Below are positions 1-8,952 of a stretch of DNA of 64,000 nucleotides, one piece after another. Source of the stretch: Limimaricola sp027213785 (GTDB lineage: Bacteria; Pseudomonadota; Alphaproteobacteria; Rhodobacterales; Rhodobacteraceae); NCBI RefSeq assembly GCF_050847355.1, contig NZ_CP193755.1:868001-932000 (forward strand), read 5' to 3'. A program made the position numbers and the translations under genes. Positions within the stretch are counted from its first letter, which is position 1. The number at the start of each line of letters is the position of its first letter. Under the pieces are notes generated by a model. It was not told where the DNA came from and did not search any database. It was given only the letters and a program-made list of their open reading frames with translations.

Positions 1-66
1 GAAACCGTCTTCGACGGCGACCCGGCTCCCGCCGGCTGCCCGACCCCACCCGAAGGGACCTATTGA
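1..66 (+). CDS. C-terminal end of an upstream gene (partial)
   Basis: Frame 1 is open from the window start to a TGA at 64-66 and encodes 21 residues ending PPEGTY. The stop overlaps the glyS ATG at 66 by one base, which is typical of translational coupling in an operon. The residues do not look like the end of glyQ. Some Rhodobacterales have a small gene between glyQ and glyS, and this could be its tail. That is inference; too little is visible to name a product. Confidence 0.4.
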   Translation, partial: ETVFDGDPAPAGCPTPPEGTY

Positions 67-2126
67 TGCCCGACCTGCTGATCGAACTGTTTTCCGAGGA
101 AATCCCGGCCCGCATGCAGGCGCGTGCCGCCGAGGATCTGAAGCGCATGGTGACGGATGGCCTCGTCGAGGCGGGCCTCACCTACGCCTCCGCCGGGGCC
201 TTCCACACGCCGCGCCGTCTCGCGCTCTCGGTCGAGGGGCTCTCGGAGGCGAGCCGCGACACCGTCGAGGAGCGCAAGGGCCCGCGCACCGACGCGCCGG
301 AAAAGGCGCTGGAGGGGTTCCTGCGCTCCACCGGGTTGACCAAGGAGCAGCTCGAGATCCGCGACGAGAAGAAGGGTCAGGCCTATTTCGCGAAGATCAC
401 CCACAAGGGGCGGTCAGCCGAGGAGATCGTGGCCGAGGTGCTGGAGGGCGCGATCCGCAACTTCCCCTGGCCGAAATCGATGCGCTGGGGCGCGGGCGAC
501 CTGCGCTGGGTCCGGCCGCTGCACTCGATCCTGTGCCTGCTGTCGGACGAGCAGGGCGCGCGGGTGGTGCCGATGCAGATCGACGGGATCGCGACCGGTG
601 ACCTCACGCGCGGCCACCGTTTCATGGGGGCGGACGAATTCACGGTCAGCTCCTTCGAGGATTACGAGGCCAAGCTGAAGCGCGGCTGCGTGCTGCTGCG
701 CGCCGAGGAACGGGCCGAGACGATCTGGTCCGAGGCTTCCAGCCAGGCCTTTGCGCAGGGGCTCGAACTGGTCGAGGATCGCGGGCTTCTGGACGAGGTC
801 GCGGGTCTCGTGGAATGGCCCGTGGTGCTGATGGGCGAGATCGGCGACGAGTTCCTCGATTTGCCGCCGGAAGTGCTGCAGACCTCGATGAAGGAGCACC
901 AGAAGTTCTTTTCGGTGCGCGATCCGAAATCGGGCAGGATCACCCGCTTCGTCACCGTCGCCAATATCGAGACGCGCGATCACGGCGCCACCATCCTCGC
1001 CGGCAACGGCAAGGTGCTCGCCGCGCGTCTTTCGGATGCCAAGTTCTTCTGGGAGAACGATCTGCGCGTGGTGAAGGAGGGCGGCCTCGAGGCGATGGGC
1101 GAGGGGCTGTCCAACGTGACCTTCCACAACCGCCTCGGCTCGCAATCCGACCGGGTTGCCCGTATCGCGGCGCTGGCGCGCGAGATCGCGCCGCAGGTCT
1201 CGGCCGAGGCCGACGAGGCCGAGCGGGCGGCGAAGGTGGCCAAGGCCGATCTGCGCTCCGAGATGGTGGGCGAGTTCCCCGAGCTTCAGGGTCTGATGGG
1301 GCGCTACTACGCCGAGGCGCAGGGGCTTTCACCGGCGATCGCCGCCGCCACGCAGGAGCACTACCAGCCGCTCGGCCCCTCCGACGCCGTGCCTTCCGCG
1401 CCGGTCTCGGTCGCCGTGGCATTGGCTGACAAGCTCGACACGCTGGCGGGCTTCTGGGCGATCGACGAGAAGCCCACCGGCTCCAAGGACCCCTTCGCGC
1501 TGCGCCGCGCCGCGCTGGGCGTGATCCGTCTGGTGCTGTCGAACGGGCTGCGGCTGCAACTGCGGGAGTTGATCGCCAAGGCCGATGGCCGTGCCGCGGT
1601 CGAGGACCTGCTCTCCTTCTTCCATGACCGCCTCAAGGTGCATCTGCGCGCCGAGGGCATCCCGCATGATGTCATCGACGCCTGCATCGCCATGCCCGGC
1701 AATGACGACCTGACGCTGCTGGTCGCGCGGGCCGAGGCGCTGGCGGGGTTCCTCAAGACCGAGGATGGCGAGAACCTGACCCAAGGCTTCAAGCGCGCCA
1801 ACAACATCCTGACCCAGGCCGAGGAGAAGGACGGGGTCGAGTATTCCTTTGGCGCAGACGCGAAATTCGCCGAAGCCTCCGAGGAAAAGGCGCTCTTTGC
1901 CGCGCTCGACGGGGCGCAGCCGAAGATCGATGCCGCGATGGCCTCCGAGGACTTCGCCACCGCCATGGCCGCGATGGCGAGCCTGCGGGCGCCGATCGAC
2001 GCCTTCTTCGAAGCGGTGCAGGTGAACACCGAGAATCAGGTGCTGCGACGCAACCGGCTGAACCTGCTGTCGCGGATTCGCACGACCTGCGGATCGGTGG
2101 CGGATCTGTCGAAGATCGAGGGCTGA
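66..2126 (+). CDS. glyS: Glycine--tRNA ligase beta subunit
   Basis: This is the beta subunit of the bacterial alpha2beta2 glycyl-tRNA synthetase, which charges tRNA-Gly in the cytoplasm together with GlyQ. The 686-residue protein has the family length. It opens with the characteristic PDLLIELFSEEIPARMQ and ends with the typical NRLNLLSRIR segment of the C-terminal tRNA-binding region. The ATG at 66 overlaps the preceding stop; an in-frame TTG at 63 would add one residue. GlyQ should lie just upstream, outside the window. Identification is secure. Confidence 0.96.
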   Translation: MPDLLIELFSEEIPARMQARAAEDLKRMVTDGLVEAGLTYASAGAFHTPRRLALSVEGLSEASRDTVEERKGPRTDAPEKALEGFLRSTGLTKEQLEIRDEKKGQAYFAKITHKGRSAEEIVAEVLEGAIRNFPWPKSMRWGAGDLRWVRPLHSILCLLSDEQGARVVPMQIDGIATGDLTRGHRFMGADEFTVSSFEDYEAKLKRGCVLLRAEERAETIWSEASSQAFAQGLELVEDRGLLDEVAGLVEWPVVLMGEIGDEFLDLPPEVLQTSMKEHQKFFSVRDPKSGRITRFVTVANIETRDHGATILAGNGKVLAARLSDAKFFWENDLRVVKEGGLEAMGEGLSNVTFHNRLGSQSDRVARIAALAREIAPQVSAEADEAERAAKVAKADLRSEMVGEFPELQGLMGRYYAEAQGLSPAIAAATQEHYQPLGPSDAVPSAPVSVAVALADKLDTLAGFWAIDEKPTGSKDPFALRRAALGVIRLVLSNGLRLQLRELIAKADGRAAVEDLLSFFHDRLKVHLRAEGIPHDVIDACIAMPGNDDLTLLVARAEALAGFLKTEDGENLTQGFKRANNILTQAEEKDGVEYSFGADAKFAEASEEKALFAALDGAQPKIDAAMASEDFATAMAAMASLRAPIDAFFEAVQVNTENQVLRRNRLNLLSRIRTTCGSVADLSKIEG

Positions 2127-2199
2127 TCGTCTGATACGAAGGCCGTGCTTGGCGGAAGGCCTTGCACGGCCTATCTTGCGGCTATCAAGGAGTGCCGCA

Positions 2200-4779
2200 G
2201 TGCAGCAATTTCCGCGCGACCCGAAGATCCTGCTGATCACCCCCGAGGCCGACATGTCGGCCGCGCGCCATGGCGGCCGCGCGAAATGCCTGCAAAGGCT
2301 GGTGCGGATGGACCTGCCGCTGCCGACCACGGTGGCGCTGTCCTTCTCCTGCGTGCACGCCATCGCCAATGGCCGGATGCCGGACATGGACGAGATCATG
2401 CGCCATTTCGGCGAGGCGCCGCTCCTGTCGGTGCGGCCGTCGAGCCAGGATCCCGACTGGGGCGGACCGGGCGCGATCCTCAATATCGGCATGAACGACA
2501 GCCGCCATGCCCGGATGTGCGACGAGTTGGGGGAAGAGGCGGCGACCTCGCTCTACCTGCGCTTCATCCAGAGCTGGGCCGTTCATGTCGCGCGGCTCGA
2601 TCCCGACAGCTTCGACATTCCCGACCATCCCGGCCCGGATGCGCTGCAGGCGATGCTCGCCGCCTACGAGGTCGAGGCCGATGAGCCGTTCCCCCAGGAT
2701 CCGAGCGTACAGCTTTGCGAAGTCCTGCGCTCCATGGCCCGCGCCTGGGAGGGAACCACGGCGCGGCTGCTGCGTCAGGCCAAGGGTGCGCCCGCAGATG
2801 CCGGGCTCGGCCTCGTGGTGCAGCAGATGGCGCTTGGCGTGGGGCAGGGGGAATGCGGCTCGGGCGTGATCCAGTTCGTCGACAGTCTCACCGGCCTGCC
2901 GCAGGTCACCGGGCGCTACCTGAGCCAGAGCCAGGGGCGCGACGCGCTCAAGGCCGGGGCGGGGGCGATCTACCTCACCCGCGACGATCGCGGCCCCTCC
3001 TTCGAGGAGCTGTGCCCCGACGCCTTCGCGCGGCTCCTGCGCATGGGCGATCTGTGCCGCGAGCGGCTGCGCGAGGAAATGCAGATCGAGTTCACGCTGC
3101 AGGAAGGAAAGCTGCATGTGCTCGACGCCGTGCGGGTGCAGCGTTCCTCGCGTGCGAGCGTGCGGATCGCCGTGGCCTTGGCAGAGGACGGGATGATCCC
3201 GCGTGAGGAGGCGGTGCTGCGGGTCGAGCCGCAGGCGCTTTCCGAGTTGCTGCACCGCCACGTCGACCCTTCGGCGCCGCGCGACCTGATCGTCTCGGGC
3301 ATCGCGGCCTCGCCGGGTGCGGCCACCGGACGGATCGTCTTCTCGGCCAGCGCGGCGCAGGCCTCGGCGGCGCGCGGCGAGCCGTGCATCCTTGTGCGGC
3401 GCGAAACCACGCCCGAGGACATTCGCGGCATGCACGCGGCCGAAGGCGTGCTGACGATCCGCGGCGGCATCACCAGCCACGCGGCGGTGATCGGTCGCGG
3501 CCTTGGGCTGCCTTGCGTGGTCGGCGCTTCGGATCTCACCATCGACCGCAAGAAGCGGCAGGTGATCGCGCCGGGCGGGCGCCGGCTGTCGGAGGGTGAG
3601 ATTATCACCCTCGACGGCACCTCGGGCGAGGTGCTGGCGGGCGAGCCCGCCATGTTCGAGGCGGTGCTGGACGGCGCTTTCCGCAGGCTCCTCGACTGGG
3701 CCGATGATTTCCGCGACATCGGCGTGCGCGCCAATGCCGACACCCCGGCCGACGCCCAGACCGCCCGCAATTTCCAGGCGCAGGGCATCGGGCTGTGCCG
3801 CACCGAGCACATGTTCTTCGAGGAAGGGCGCATCGGCATGATGCGCGAGATGATCTTTGCCAAGGACGAGGCGGCGCGCCGGACCGTGCTGGAGCGACTC
3901 CTGCCGATGCAGCGCGCCGATTTCGCGCGGCTGTTCGAGATCATGCAGGGCCAGCCGGTCTGCATCCGCCTGTTCGACCCGCCTTTGCACGAGTTCCTGC
4001 CCTCGGATCGGGCCGGGCTACGCGATCTGGCGGACGGGCTCGCGGTGTCGCTGTCGGACGTCGAGGCGCGGGTCTCGGCGCTCACCGAGTACAATCCGAT
4101 GCTCGGCATGCGGGGCGTGCGCCTCGGCATCACCGTGCCCGAGATCTACGAGATGCAGGCCCGCGCCATTTTCGAGGCCACCGTGCAGGCCAGCCGCGAT
4201 GGCGATCCGGTCGTGCCTGAGGTGATGATCCCGCTGGTATCGGCAATGCGCGAGGTCGAGCTGGTCAAGGCGCGGATTGATGCGGTCGCGGCGCAGGTGC
4301 GCACTCAGTCCGGCATCGAGTTCGATTACCGGCTCGGGGTGATGGTCGAGACGCCGCGCGCCGCGCTGCGCGCCGCCGACATTGCCCAGCACGCGGCCTT
4401 CCTCTCCTTCGGCACCAACGATCTCACGCAGATGACCTACGGGCTGTCGCGCGACGACGCGGGACGCTTCATGTCGATCTACGTCAAGAACGGGGTCTAC
4501 GAGGAGGACCCGTTCCACAGCCTCGATCTCGAAGGGGTGGGGGAGCTGCTCAAGATCGGCGCCGAACGCGGTCGCGCCGGGCGGCCCGACGTGACCTTGT
4601 CGATCTGCGGGGAGCATGGCGGATCGCGCAGTGCCATCGAGTTCTGTCGCAAACAGGGCTTTGATTACGTGTCCTGTTCGCCATTCCGAGTGCCGGTGGC
4701 GCGCCTCAGCGCGGCACAGTTGGCACTGCGTGAACGGCTCGATATCGACGAAAAAGTCACGGTCGGACGTTTTTTCTGA
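2200..4779 (+). CDS. Divergent pyruvate,phosphate dikinase / PEP-utilising enzyme
   Basis: The domain order is that of PPDK: N-terminal ATP-grasp half (about 1-350), swivelling phosphohistidine domain, and C-terminal PEP/pyruvate barrel. At 859 residues it is slightly short of the usual 880-890. The His domain is intact (GGITSHAAVIGRG), as is the barrel (CRTEHMFF, FDPPLHEFLP, SFGTNDLTQMTYG, ICGEHGG). The ATP half is eroded: the glycine-rich GGKGANL is GGRAKCL, the GVAFTRNP arginine motif reads GVIQFVDS, and the LQTR end of the nucleotide site reads LDAV. The GTG at 2200 is chosen because AAGGAG lies seven bases upstream. It follows glyS by 73 bases. It may be a PPDK paralogue with altered phosphate chemistry. 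The family is certain, the reaction is not. Confidence 0.8.
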   Translation: MQQFPRDPKILLITPEADMSAARHGGRAKCLQRLVRMDLPLPTTVALSFSCVHAIANGRMPDMDEIMRHFGEAPLLSVRPSSQDPDWGGPGAILNIGMNDSRHARMCDELGEEAATSLYLRFIQSWAVHVARLDPDSFDIPDHPGPDALQAMLAAYEVEADEPFPQDPSVQLCEVLRSMARAWEGTTARLLRQAKGAPADAGLGLVVQQMALGVGQGECGSGVIQFVDSLTGLPQVTGRYLSQSQGRDALKAGAGAIYLTRDDRGPSFEELCPDAFARLLRMGDLCRERLREEMQIEFTLQEGKLHVLDAVRVQRSSRASVRIAVALAEDGMIPREEAVLRVEPQALSELLHRHVDPSAPRDLIVSGIAASPGAATGRIVFSASAAQASAARGEPCILVRRETTPEDIRGMHAAEGVLTIRGGITSHAAVIGRGLGLPCVVGASDLTIDRKKRQVIAPGGRRLSEGEIITLDGTSGEVLAGEPAMFEAVLDGAFRRLLDWADDFRDIGVRANADTPADAQTARNFQAQGIGLCRTEHMFFEEGRIGMMREMIFAKDEAARRTVLERLLPMQRADFARLFEIMQGQPVCIRLFDPPLHEFLPSDRAGLRDLADGLAVSLSDVEARVSALTEYNPMLGMRGVRLGITVPEIYEMQARAIFEATVQASRDGDPVVPEVMIPLVSAMREVELVKARIDAVAAQVRTQSGIEFDYRLGVMVETPRAALRAADIAQHAAFLSFGTNDLTQMTYGLSRDDAGRFMSIYVKNGVYEEDPFHSLDLEGVGELLKIGAERGRAGRPDVTLSICGEHGGSRSAIEFCRKQGFDYVSCSPFRVPVARLSAAQLALRERLDIDEKVTVGRFF

Positions 4780-4780
4780 A

Positions 4781-4808
4781 AAAATGGCGACTTTTCGCTT
4801 GCCATTTT
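4781..4808 (+). terminator. Possible hairpin after the PPDK-like gene
   Basis: An 8-base inverted repeat (AAAATGGC at 4781-4788, GCCATTTT at 4801-4808) starts directly after the stop codon. There is no long T run behind it, so a role as terminator is only a possibility. Confidence 0.3.
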
Positions 4809-4926
4809 GGCAGAGATTCGCCGGTTCCATTGGGGTTCCTGACCTTAAGGTAGACACCCCGTCCTCGATCCCATAGGTCCCCCCCTGCCAGCGCGGGGCA
4901 GACCGCGAGGAACCGGGGACATCATC

Positions 4927-5658
4927 ATGAAGCAACTGAACTTTTTGCGCCTGCCCATGTTTGGCGCGATGGCTTGTCTTGCGACGGTTGTAGCCGCAGC
5001 ACCAGCCAGCGCGGGCGAGGATGGCCTCGTCGCGGCGCAGAAAGCGGAAATCCGAGTCGCTGCCGCGCCTGCGGCCGACACCCGTCTTTCCCTGCTTCTG
5101 GGCGATCAACGCGGCGCGGGCCAAATTGTTCCCGCCGTGGCTGGTGGTGATGCGCTTCCTGCCGCTGCCGATCGGGGGCTGAAGACCGACATCAGCAACG
5201 GCAAGCAGGATTACGACGTTCTGCTGGCTTCGCAGCCCTCTGCGAAGGGCGATGCCCAATGGGAATGCCTCACCGAGGCGCTTTATTTCGAAGCACGTGG
5301 CGAATCCGTGAAAGGGCAGTTCGCGGTTGCCGAAGTGATCCTGAACCGGGTGGATAGCCCGGACTATCCCGACACCATCTGCAAGGTGGTGAACCAGGGA
5401 ACCGGCCGCAAATATGCCTGCCAGTTCTCCTATACCTGCGACGGCATCCCGGACACGGTCAATGACCAGCGCTCTTGGAACAAGCTGGGCCGGATCGCCG
5501 AGATCATGATCGAGGACGGTCCGCGCGAGCTGACCGCCGGCGCCACCCATTACCACACCACCGCCGTGAACCCGTCCTGGGCCGGGCGCATTCCCCGCAC
5601 GGCCGCGATCGGCGCTCATCTGTTCTACCGCGAGGCCACCCGCACCGCTTCGAACTGA
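4927..5658 (+). CDS. SleB/CwlJ-type cell wall hydrolase (Hydrolase_2)
   Basis: This is a predicted secreted peptidoglycan hydrolase of the spore-cortex-lytic SleB family, which in Gram-negative bacteria acts in the periplasm on murein. Residues 1-29 form a signal peptide (basic MKQLNFLRL, hydrophobic core, cleavage near ASA-GED). Residues 30-110 are low-complexity linker. The catalytic domain starts near residue 115 with ECLTEALYFEARGE, whose glutamates include the expected catalytic acid. It continues through AEVILNRV, the cysteine-containing CQFSYTCDG and NKLGRIAE. It stands alone between the PPDK-like gene and folB. The 243-residue length is normal for alphaproteobacterial members. Confidence 0.87.
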   Translation: MKQLNFLRLPMFGAMACLATVVAAAPASAGEDGLVAAQKAEIRVAAAPAADTRLSLLLGDQRGAGQIVPAVAGGDALPAAADRGLKTDISNGKQDYDVLLASQPSAKGDAQWECLTEALYFEARGESVKGQFAVAEVILNRVDSPDYPDTICKVVNQGTGRKYACQFSYTCDGIPDTVNDQRSWNKLGRIAEIMIEDGPRELTAGATHYHTTAVNPSWAGRIPRTAAIGAHLFYREATRTASN

Positions 5659-5739
5659 GGCGCGAGCCGGGCGTCAACGGCTTGCCGGGCGGGCAGGGGG
5701 AGGTTAGATGCCCCATGCCCGCAAGCCCGGAGTGGCCAG

Positions 5740-6615
5740 ATGACCGATGAAACCCGCCAGGCCTTCGCGCACCCTCGGGCGCGCGCCGCGGCGACCGCCG
5801 ACACGCTTCGGGATCGTATCCTGCTTGATGACCATGTGGTCGAGGTGGAAATCGGCGCCTTCCGCGCCGAACGCGGCGCCACGCAGCGCCTCGCCTTCGA
5901 CATCGTGGCCGAGCTGCGCCCGGCCCCGCCGGCGGGCGACGATGTGGATCGCATTCTTTCCTATGATCGGCTGACCGAGGCGGTGTCCGACGCGCTGGCC
6001 ACGGAGCGCCTCGATCTGCTCGAGACCTTGGCCGAGCGCATCGCCGACCGCATTCTCGCCGAGCCGCAGGCCGAGCGGGTCTTCGTGCGCATCCGCAAGC
6101 TGGACCGCGGCCCCGGTGCGTTGGGGGTGGAGATCGTCCGCTCCGGTCCGAGCAGCGTGTCGCCCAGCGCCGCGCCGCGCCCCGTCGTGGCGCTGATCTC
6201 CGCCGAGGCCGCCGCGCGGCCCGGGGACTGGCGCAAGGCGCTGCTGGCCGAAACCGGCCCGCTGGTCTTGTGCGTCGAAGCGGCGCGCGTTGCGCCCGAC
6301 GTGACGGACGCCGCCGCGCGGGGCCGGATCGAACTTCTGGAGCTCGACCAGGCCGCGTGGCGATTGTCGGCGCTGCTGCCCGAGATCGAGGTGCGCGATA
6401 ATCGCACCGAGCTGGACTGGGCGCAGCGCAAGGGGGCACCCAGCATGTGGGCGCCGACGCGCATGGCCGTCTCGGCGGTCGCCGGGCCGAAGAGCACCAC
6501 GGGCGCGGATCTCGCGGCCTGGCTGGCCGAGACCCTCGATGCGCGGGAAATCCTCCTCGTGGGGGCTGCGGCTCCCTCGACGGATCGACCGCTTCGGTCT
6601 CTCGGTTCGGCATGA
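5740..6615 (+). CDS. folB: Dihydroneopterin aldolase with extra C-terminal half
   Basis: FolB cleaves 7,8-dihydroneopterin to 6-hydroxymethyl-dihydropterin and glycolaldehyde in folate synthesis. Residues 25-140 are the FolB domain: RILLDDHVVEVEIGAF at the start, ILSYDRLTEAV, LLETLAERIADRIL, and VRIRKLDRGPGALG with the conserved lysine. The remaining 150 residues (about 145-291) are not part of a normal 120-residue FolB. They contain SAEAAARPGDWRKAL and EVRDNRTELDWAQRKG, which I do not recognise. A GGAG ribosome site precedes the ATG. The stop overlaps the folP start by four bases (ATGA), so expression is coupled within the folate cluster. Confidence 0.88.
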   Translation: MTDETRQAFAHPRARAAATADTLRDRILLDDHVVEVEIGAFRAERGATQRLAFDIVAELRPAPPAGDDVDRILSYDRLTEAVSDALATERLDLLETLAERIADRILAEPQAERVFVRIRKLDRGPGALGVEIVRSGPSSVSPSAAPRPVVALISAEAAARPGDWRKALLAETGPLVLCVEAARVAPDVTDAAARGRIELLELDQAAWRLSALLPEIEVRDNRTELDWAQRKGAPSMWAPTRMAVSAVAGPKSTTGADLAAWLAETLDAREILLVGAAAPSTDRPLRSLGSA

Positions 6616-7610
6616 GGCCGGTGGTGCCGTTGCCCCTCTGGCCGCTGGGGCCTGAGGGCGGCCTGCCCCTGGCCGGCATGGCGGGGCTGCGCTTTGCGCA
6701 TGCGCTCGATCATGAGGGACGAGAGATCACGGCTCAAAAGCTCGACGCAACGATGATCGAGCGATTGAGCGCGCCGCGCCCGAAGCTGTGCGGGCTTTCG
6801 CTCGACCGCCCGCGACTGATGGGCATTCTCAACGTCACCCCCGACAGCTTTTCCGATGGCGGCGACCATGCGGGCCATGCCGAGGCGGTGGCGCGTGCGC
6901 GGGCCATGGTCGAAGAGGGGGCCGAAATTCTCGATATCGGCGGCGAATCGACCCGGCCCGGCGCGCAGGCGGTGGCGGTGGACGAGGAGATGGCCCGCGT
7001 GGTCCCGGTGGTGGCCGCGTTGCGCGCCGCCGGCCTGACCGTGCCGATCTCCATCGACACTCGCAATGCCGCCACGGCACGCGCGGCGCTTGCCGAGGGT
7101 GCCGACATGATCAACGACGTCTCGGCCCTGACCCATGACCCGGGAATGGCCGGTGTCGTGGCCGAGGCGGGCGTGCCGATCTGCCTGATGCATGCCAAGG
7201 GCACGCCTCAGGAGATGCAGCGGGCGCCGCGTTACGATGATGTGCTCGCCGAGGTGATGGATGCGCTTGGCGACCGGATCGAGGCGGCGGTGGCGGCGGG
7301 AATCCCGCATGACAGGATACTGGTCGATCCGGGGATCGGCTTCGGCAAGGATCTCGGCCACAATCTCGCGCTTCTGCAATCCCTCACCGCCTTTCACGGT
7401 TTCGGCCTGCCGCTATTGATCGGCGTCTCCCGCAAGCGTTTCATCGGTACGATCGGCGGTGCCGAGGCGCCGAAGGATCGGATGCCCGGTTCGATCGCGG
7501 TGGCGCTCTGGGCGGTGCGGCAGGGCGCGCAGGTGATCCGGGTGCATGACATAAAAGAAACGCGGCAGGCGCTCGACCTGCAGCACGCATTGATGAGGGA
7601 AGAGCCATGA
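6612..7610 (+). CDS. folP: Dihydropteroate synthase
   Basis: FolP condenses hydroxymethyl-dihydropterin pyrophosphate with p-aminobenzoate to make dihydropteroate and is the sulfonamide target. All signature motifs of the TIM barrel are present: MGILNVTPDSFSDGG, DIGGESTRPGA, SIDTRNA, INDVSA, DPGIGFGKDLGHN and GVSRKRFIG. The 332-residue protein has an N-terminal extension of about 60 residues before the first motif. The start at 6612 is chosen over an in-frame upstream ATG at 6447 because it gives an ATGA overlap with folB. The end overlaps glmM in the same way. Confidence 0.94.
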   Translation: MRPVVPLPLWPLGPEGGLPLAGMAGLRFAHALDHEGREITAQKLDATMIERLSAPRPKLCGLSLDRPRLMGILNVTPDSFSDGGDHAGHAEAVARARAMVEEGAEILDIGGESTRPGAQAVAVDEEMARVVPVVAALRAAGLTVPISIDTRNAATARAALAEGADMINDVSALTHDPGMAGVVAEAGVPICLMHAKGTPQEMQRAPRYDDVLAEVMDALGDRIEAAVAAGIPHDRILVDPGIGFGKDLGHNLALLQSLTAFHGFGLPLLIGVSRKRFIGTIGGAEAPKDRMPGSIAVALWAVRQGAQVIRVHDIKETRQALDLQHALMREEP

Positions 7611-8950
7611 CACGCAAGCTGTTCGGCACCGATGGGGTGCGCGGTACCGCCAATACCTGGCCGATGACGGCCGAGGTCGCGCTCAGGATCGGCGCCGCCG
7701 CCGGGCGCTATTTCCGCAATGACGGCTCGAACGGCCACCGCGTCGTGATCGGCAAGGACACGCGGCTGTCCGGCTATATGTTCGAGAACGCGCTGACCGC
7801 CGGTCTCACCTCCACGGGCATGAACGCGCTTCTGCTCGGGCCGGTGCCGACCCCAGCGGTGGGCCTGCTGACCCATTCCATGCGCGCCGATGTGGGCATC
7901 ATGATCTCGGCATCTCACAACCCGCATCATGACAATGGCATCAAGTTCTTCGGGCCCGATGGTTTCAAGCTCTCGGACGAGGCCGAGGCCGAGATCGAGG
8001 CTTTGGTGGCAGGTCAGGTGGAGCCCGCCAAGGCTGCCAATATCGGCCGCGCCAAGCGCGTCGATGACGGCCGTTTCCGCTATGCCGAGCGGCTCAAATC
8101 GACCTTTCCGCAGGGCAAGCGGCTCGACGGTCTCAAGGTGGTGATCGACTGCGCCAACGGCGCGGCCTACAAGGTCGCCCCCGAGGTGCTTTGGGAGCTG
8201 GGCGCGACGGTGATCCCGGTGGGGGTGGATCCCGACGGCACCAACATCAACCAGAATTGCGGCTCCACCGCGCCGCGCCACGCGGCGGCACGGGTGCTGG
8301 AGGAAGGGGCGGATCTGGGCATCTGCCTCGATGGCGATGCCGACCGGGTGATGATCATCGACGAAACCGGCCAGATCGCCGATGGCGACCAGCTGATGGC
8401 GCTGATGGCCGGGCGCTGGGCGGCGGAGGACCGGCTGCGCGGCGGCACGCTCGTCGCCACGGTGATGAGCAATCTCGGGCTGGAGCGGTTCATGACCGCG
8501 CGCGGGCTGAAGCTCGAGCGCACCAAGGTCGGCGACCGCTACGTGGTCGAGGCGATGCGGCGCGGAGGCTGGAATCTGGGCGGCGAACAGTCGGGGCACA
8601 TCGTGATGACCGACTACGCCACCACCGGTGACGGGATGCTGGCGGGCCTGCAATTCCTCGCGGCGATGATCGAGAGCGGCCGCCCCGCTTCGGCACTGGT
8701 GCGCCAGTTCGAACGCGTGCCGCAACTGTTGAAGAACGTGCGCTACGCGCCCGGTCACGATCCGCTCGATGCGGCGGCGGTCAAGAAGGCGATCGCCGAG
8801 GCCGAAGGGCTGCTGGATGGCAAGGGACGGCTGCTGATCCGCAAATCCGGCACCGAGCCGCTGATCCGCGTGATGGCGGAATGCGAGGATGACGCCCTGC
8901 TCGTCCAAGTGGTCGAGGGCATCGTTGCCGAAGTGCAGTCGGTCGCCTGA
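7607..8950 (+). CDS. glmM: Phosphoglucosamine mutase
   Basis: GlmM interconverts glucosamine-6-phosphate and glucosamine-1-phosphate on the way to UDP-GlcNAc, the precursor of peptidoglycan and lipopolysaccharide. The 447-residue protein begins KLFGTDGVRGTAN. It carries the active-site phosphoserine motif MISASHNPHHDNGIKFFG, the metal site DGDADRV and the phosphate-binding RKSGTEPLIRVM. It is translationally coupled to folP by an ATGA overlap. The folP-glmM pairing is common in Gram-negative bacteria. It converges with the next minus-strand gene only two bases away. Confidence 0.96.
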   Translation: MTRKLFGTDGVRGTANTWPMTAEVALRIGAAAGRYFRNDGSNGHRVVIGKDTRLSGYMFENALTAGLTSTGMNALLLGPVPTPAVGLLTHSMRADVGIMISASHNPHHDNGIKFFGPDGFKLSDEAEAEIEALVAGQVEPAKAANIGRAKRVDDGRFRYAERLKSTFPQGKRLDGLKVVIDCANGAAYKVAPEVLWELGATVIPVGVDPDGTNINQNCGSTAPRHAAARVLEEGADLGICLDGDADRVMIIDETGQIADGDQLMALMAGRWAAEDRLRGGTLVATVMSNLGLERFMTARGLKLERTKVGDRYVVEAMRRGGWNLGGEQSGHIVMTDYATTGDGMLAGLQFLAAMIESGRPASALVRQFERVPQLLKNVRYAPGHDPLDAAAVKKAIAEAEGLLDGKGRLLIRKSGTEPLIRVMAECEDDALLVQVVEGIVAEVQSVA

Positions 8951-8952
8951 AC

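Noticed and set aside
2185..3990. A 601-codon minus-strand frame under the PPDK-like gene
   Set aside because: It is a codon-bias shadow of a gene with clear family motifs. The translation is rich in Arg, His and Gln with no domain pattern.
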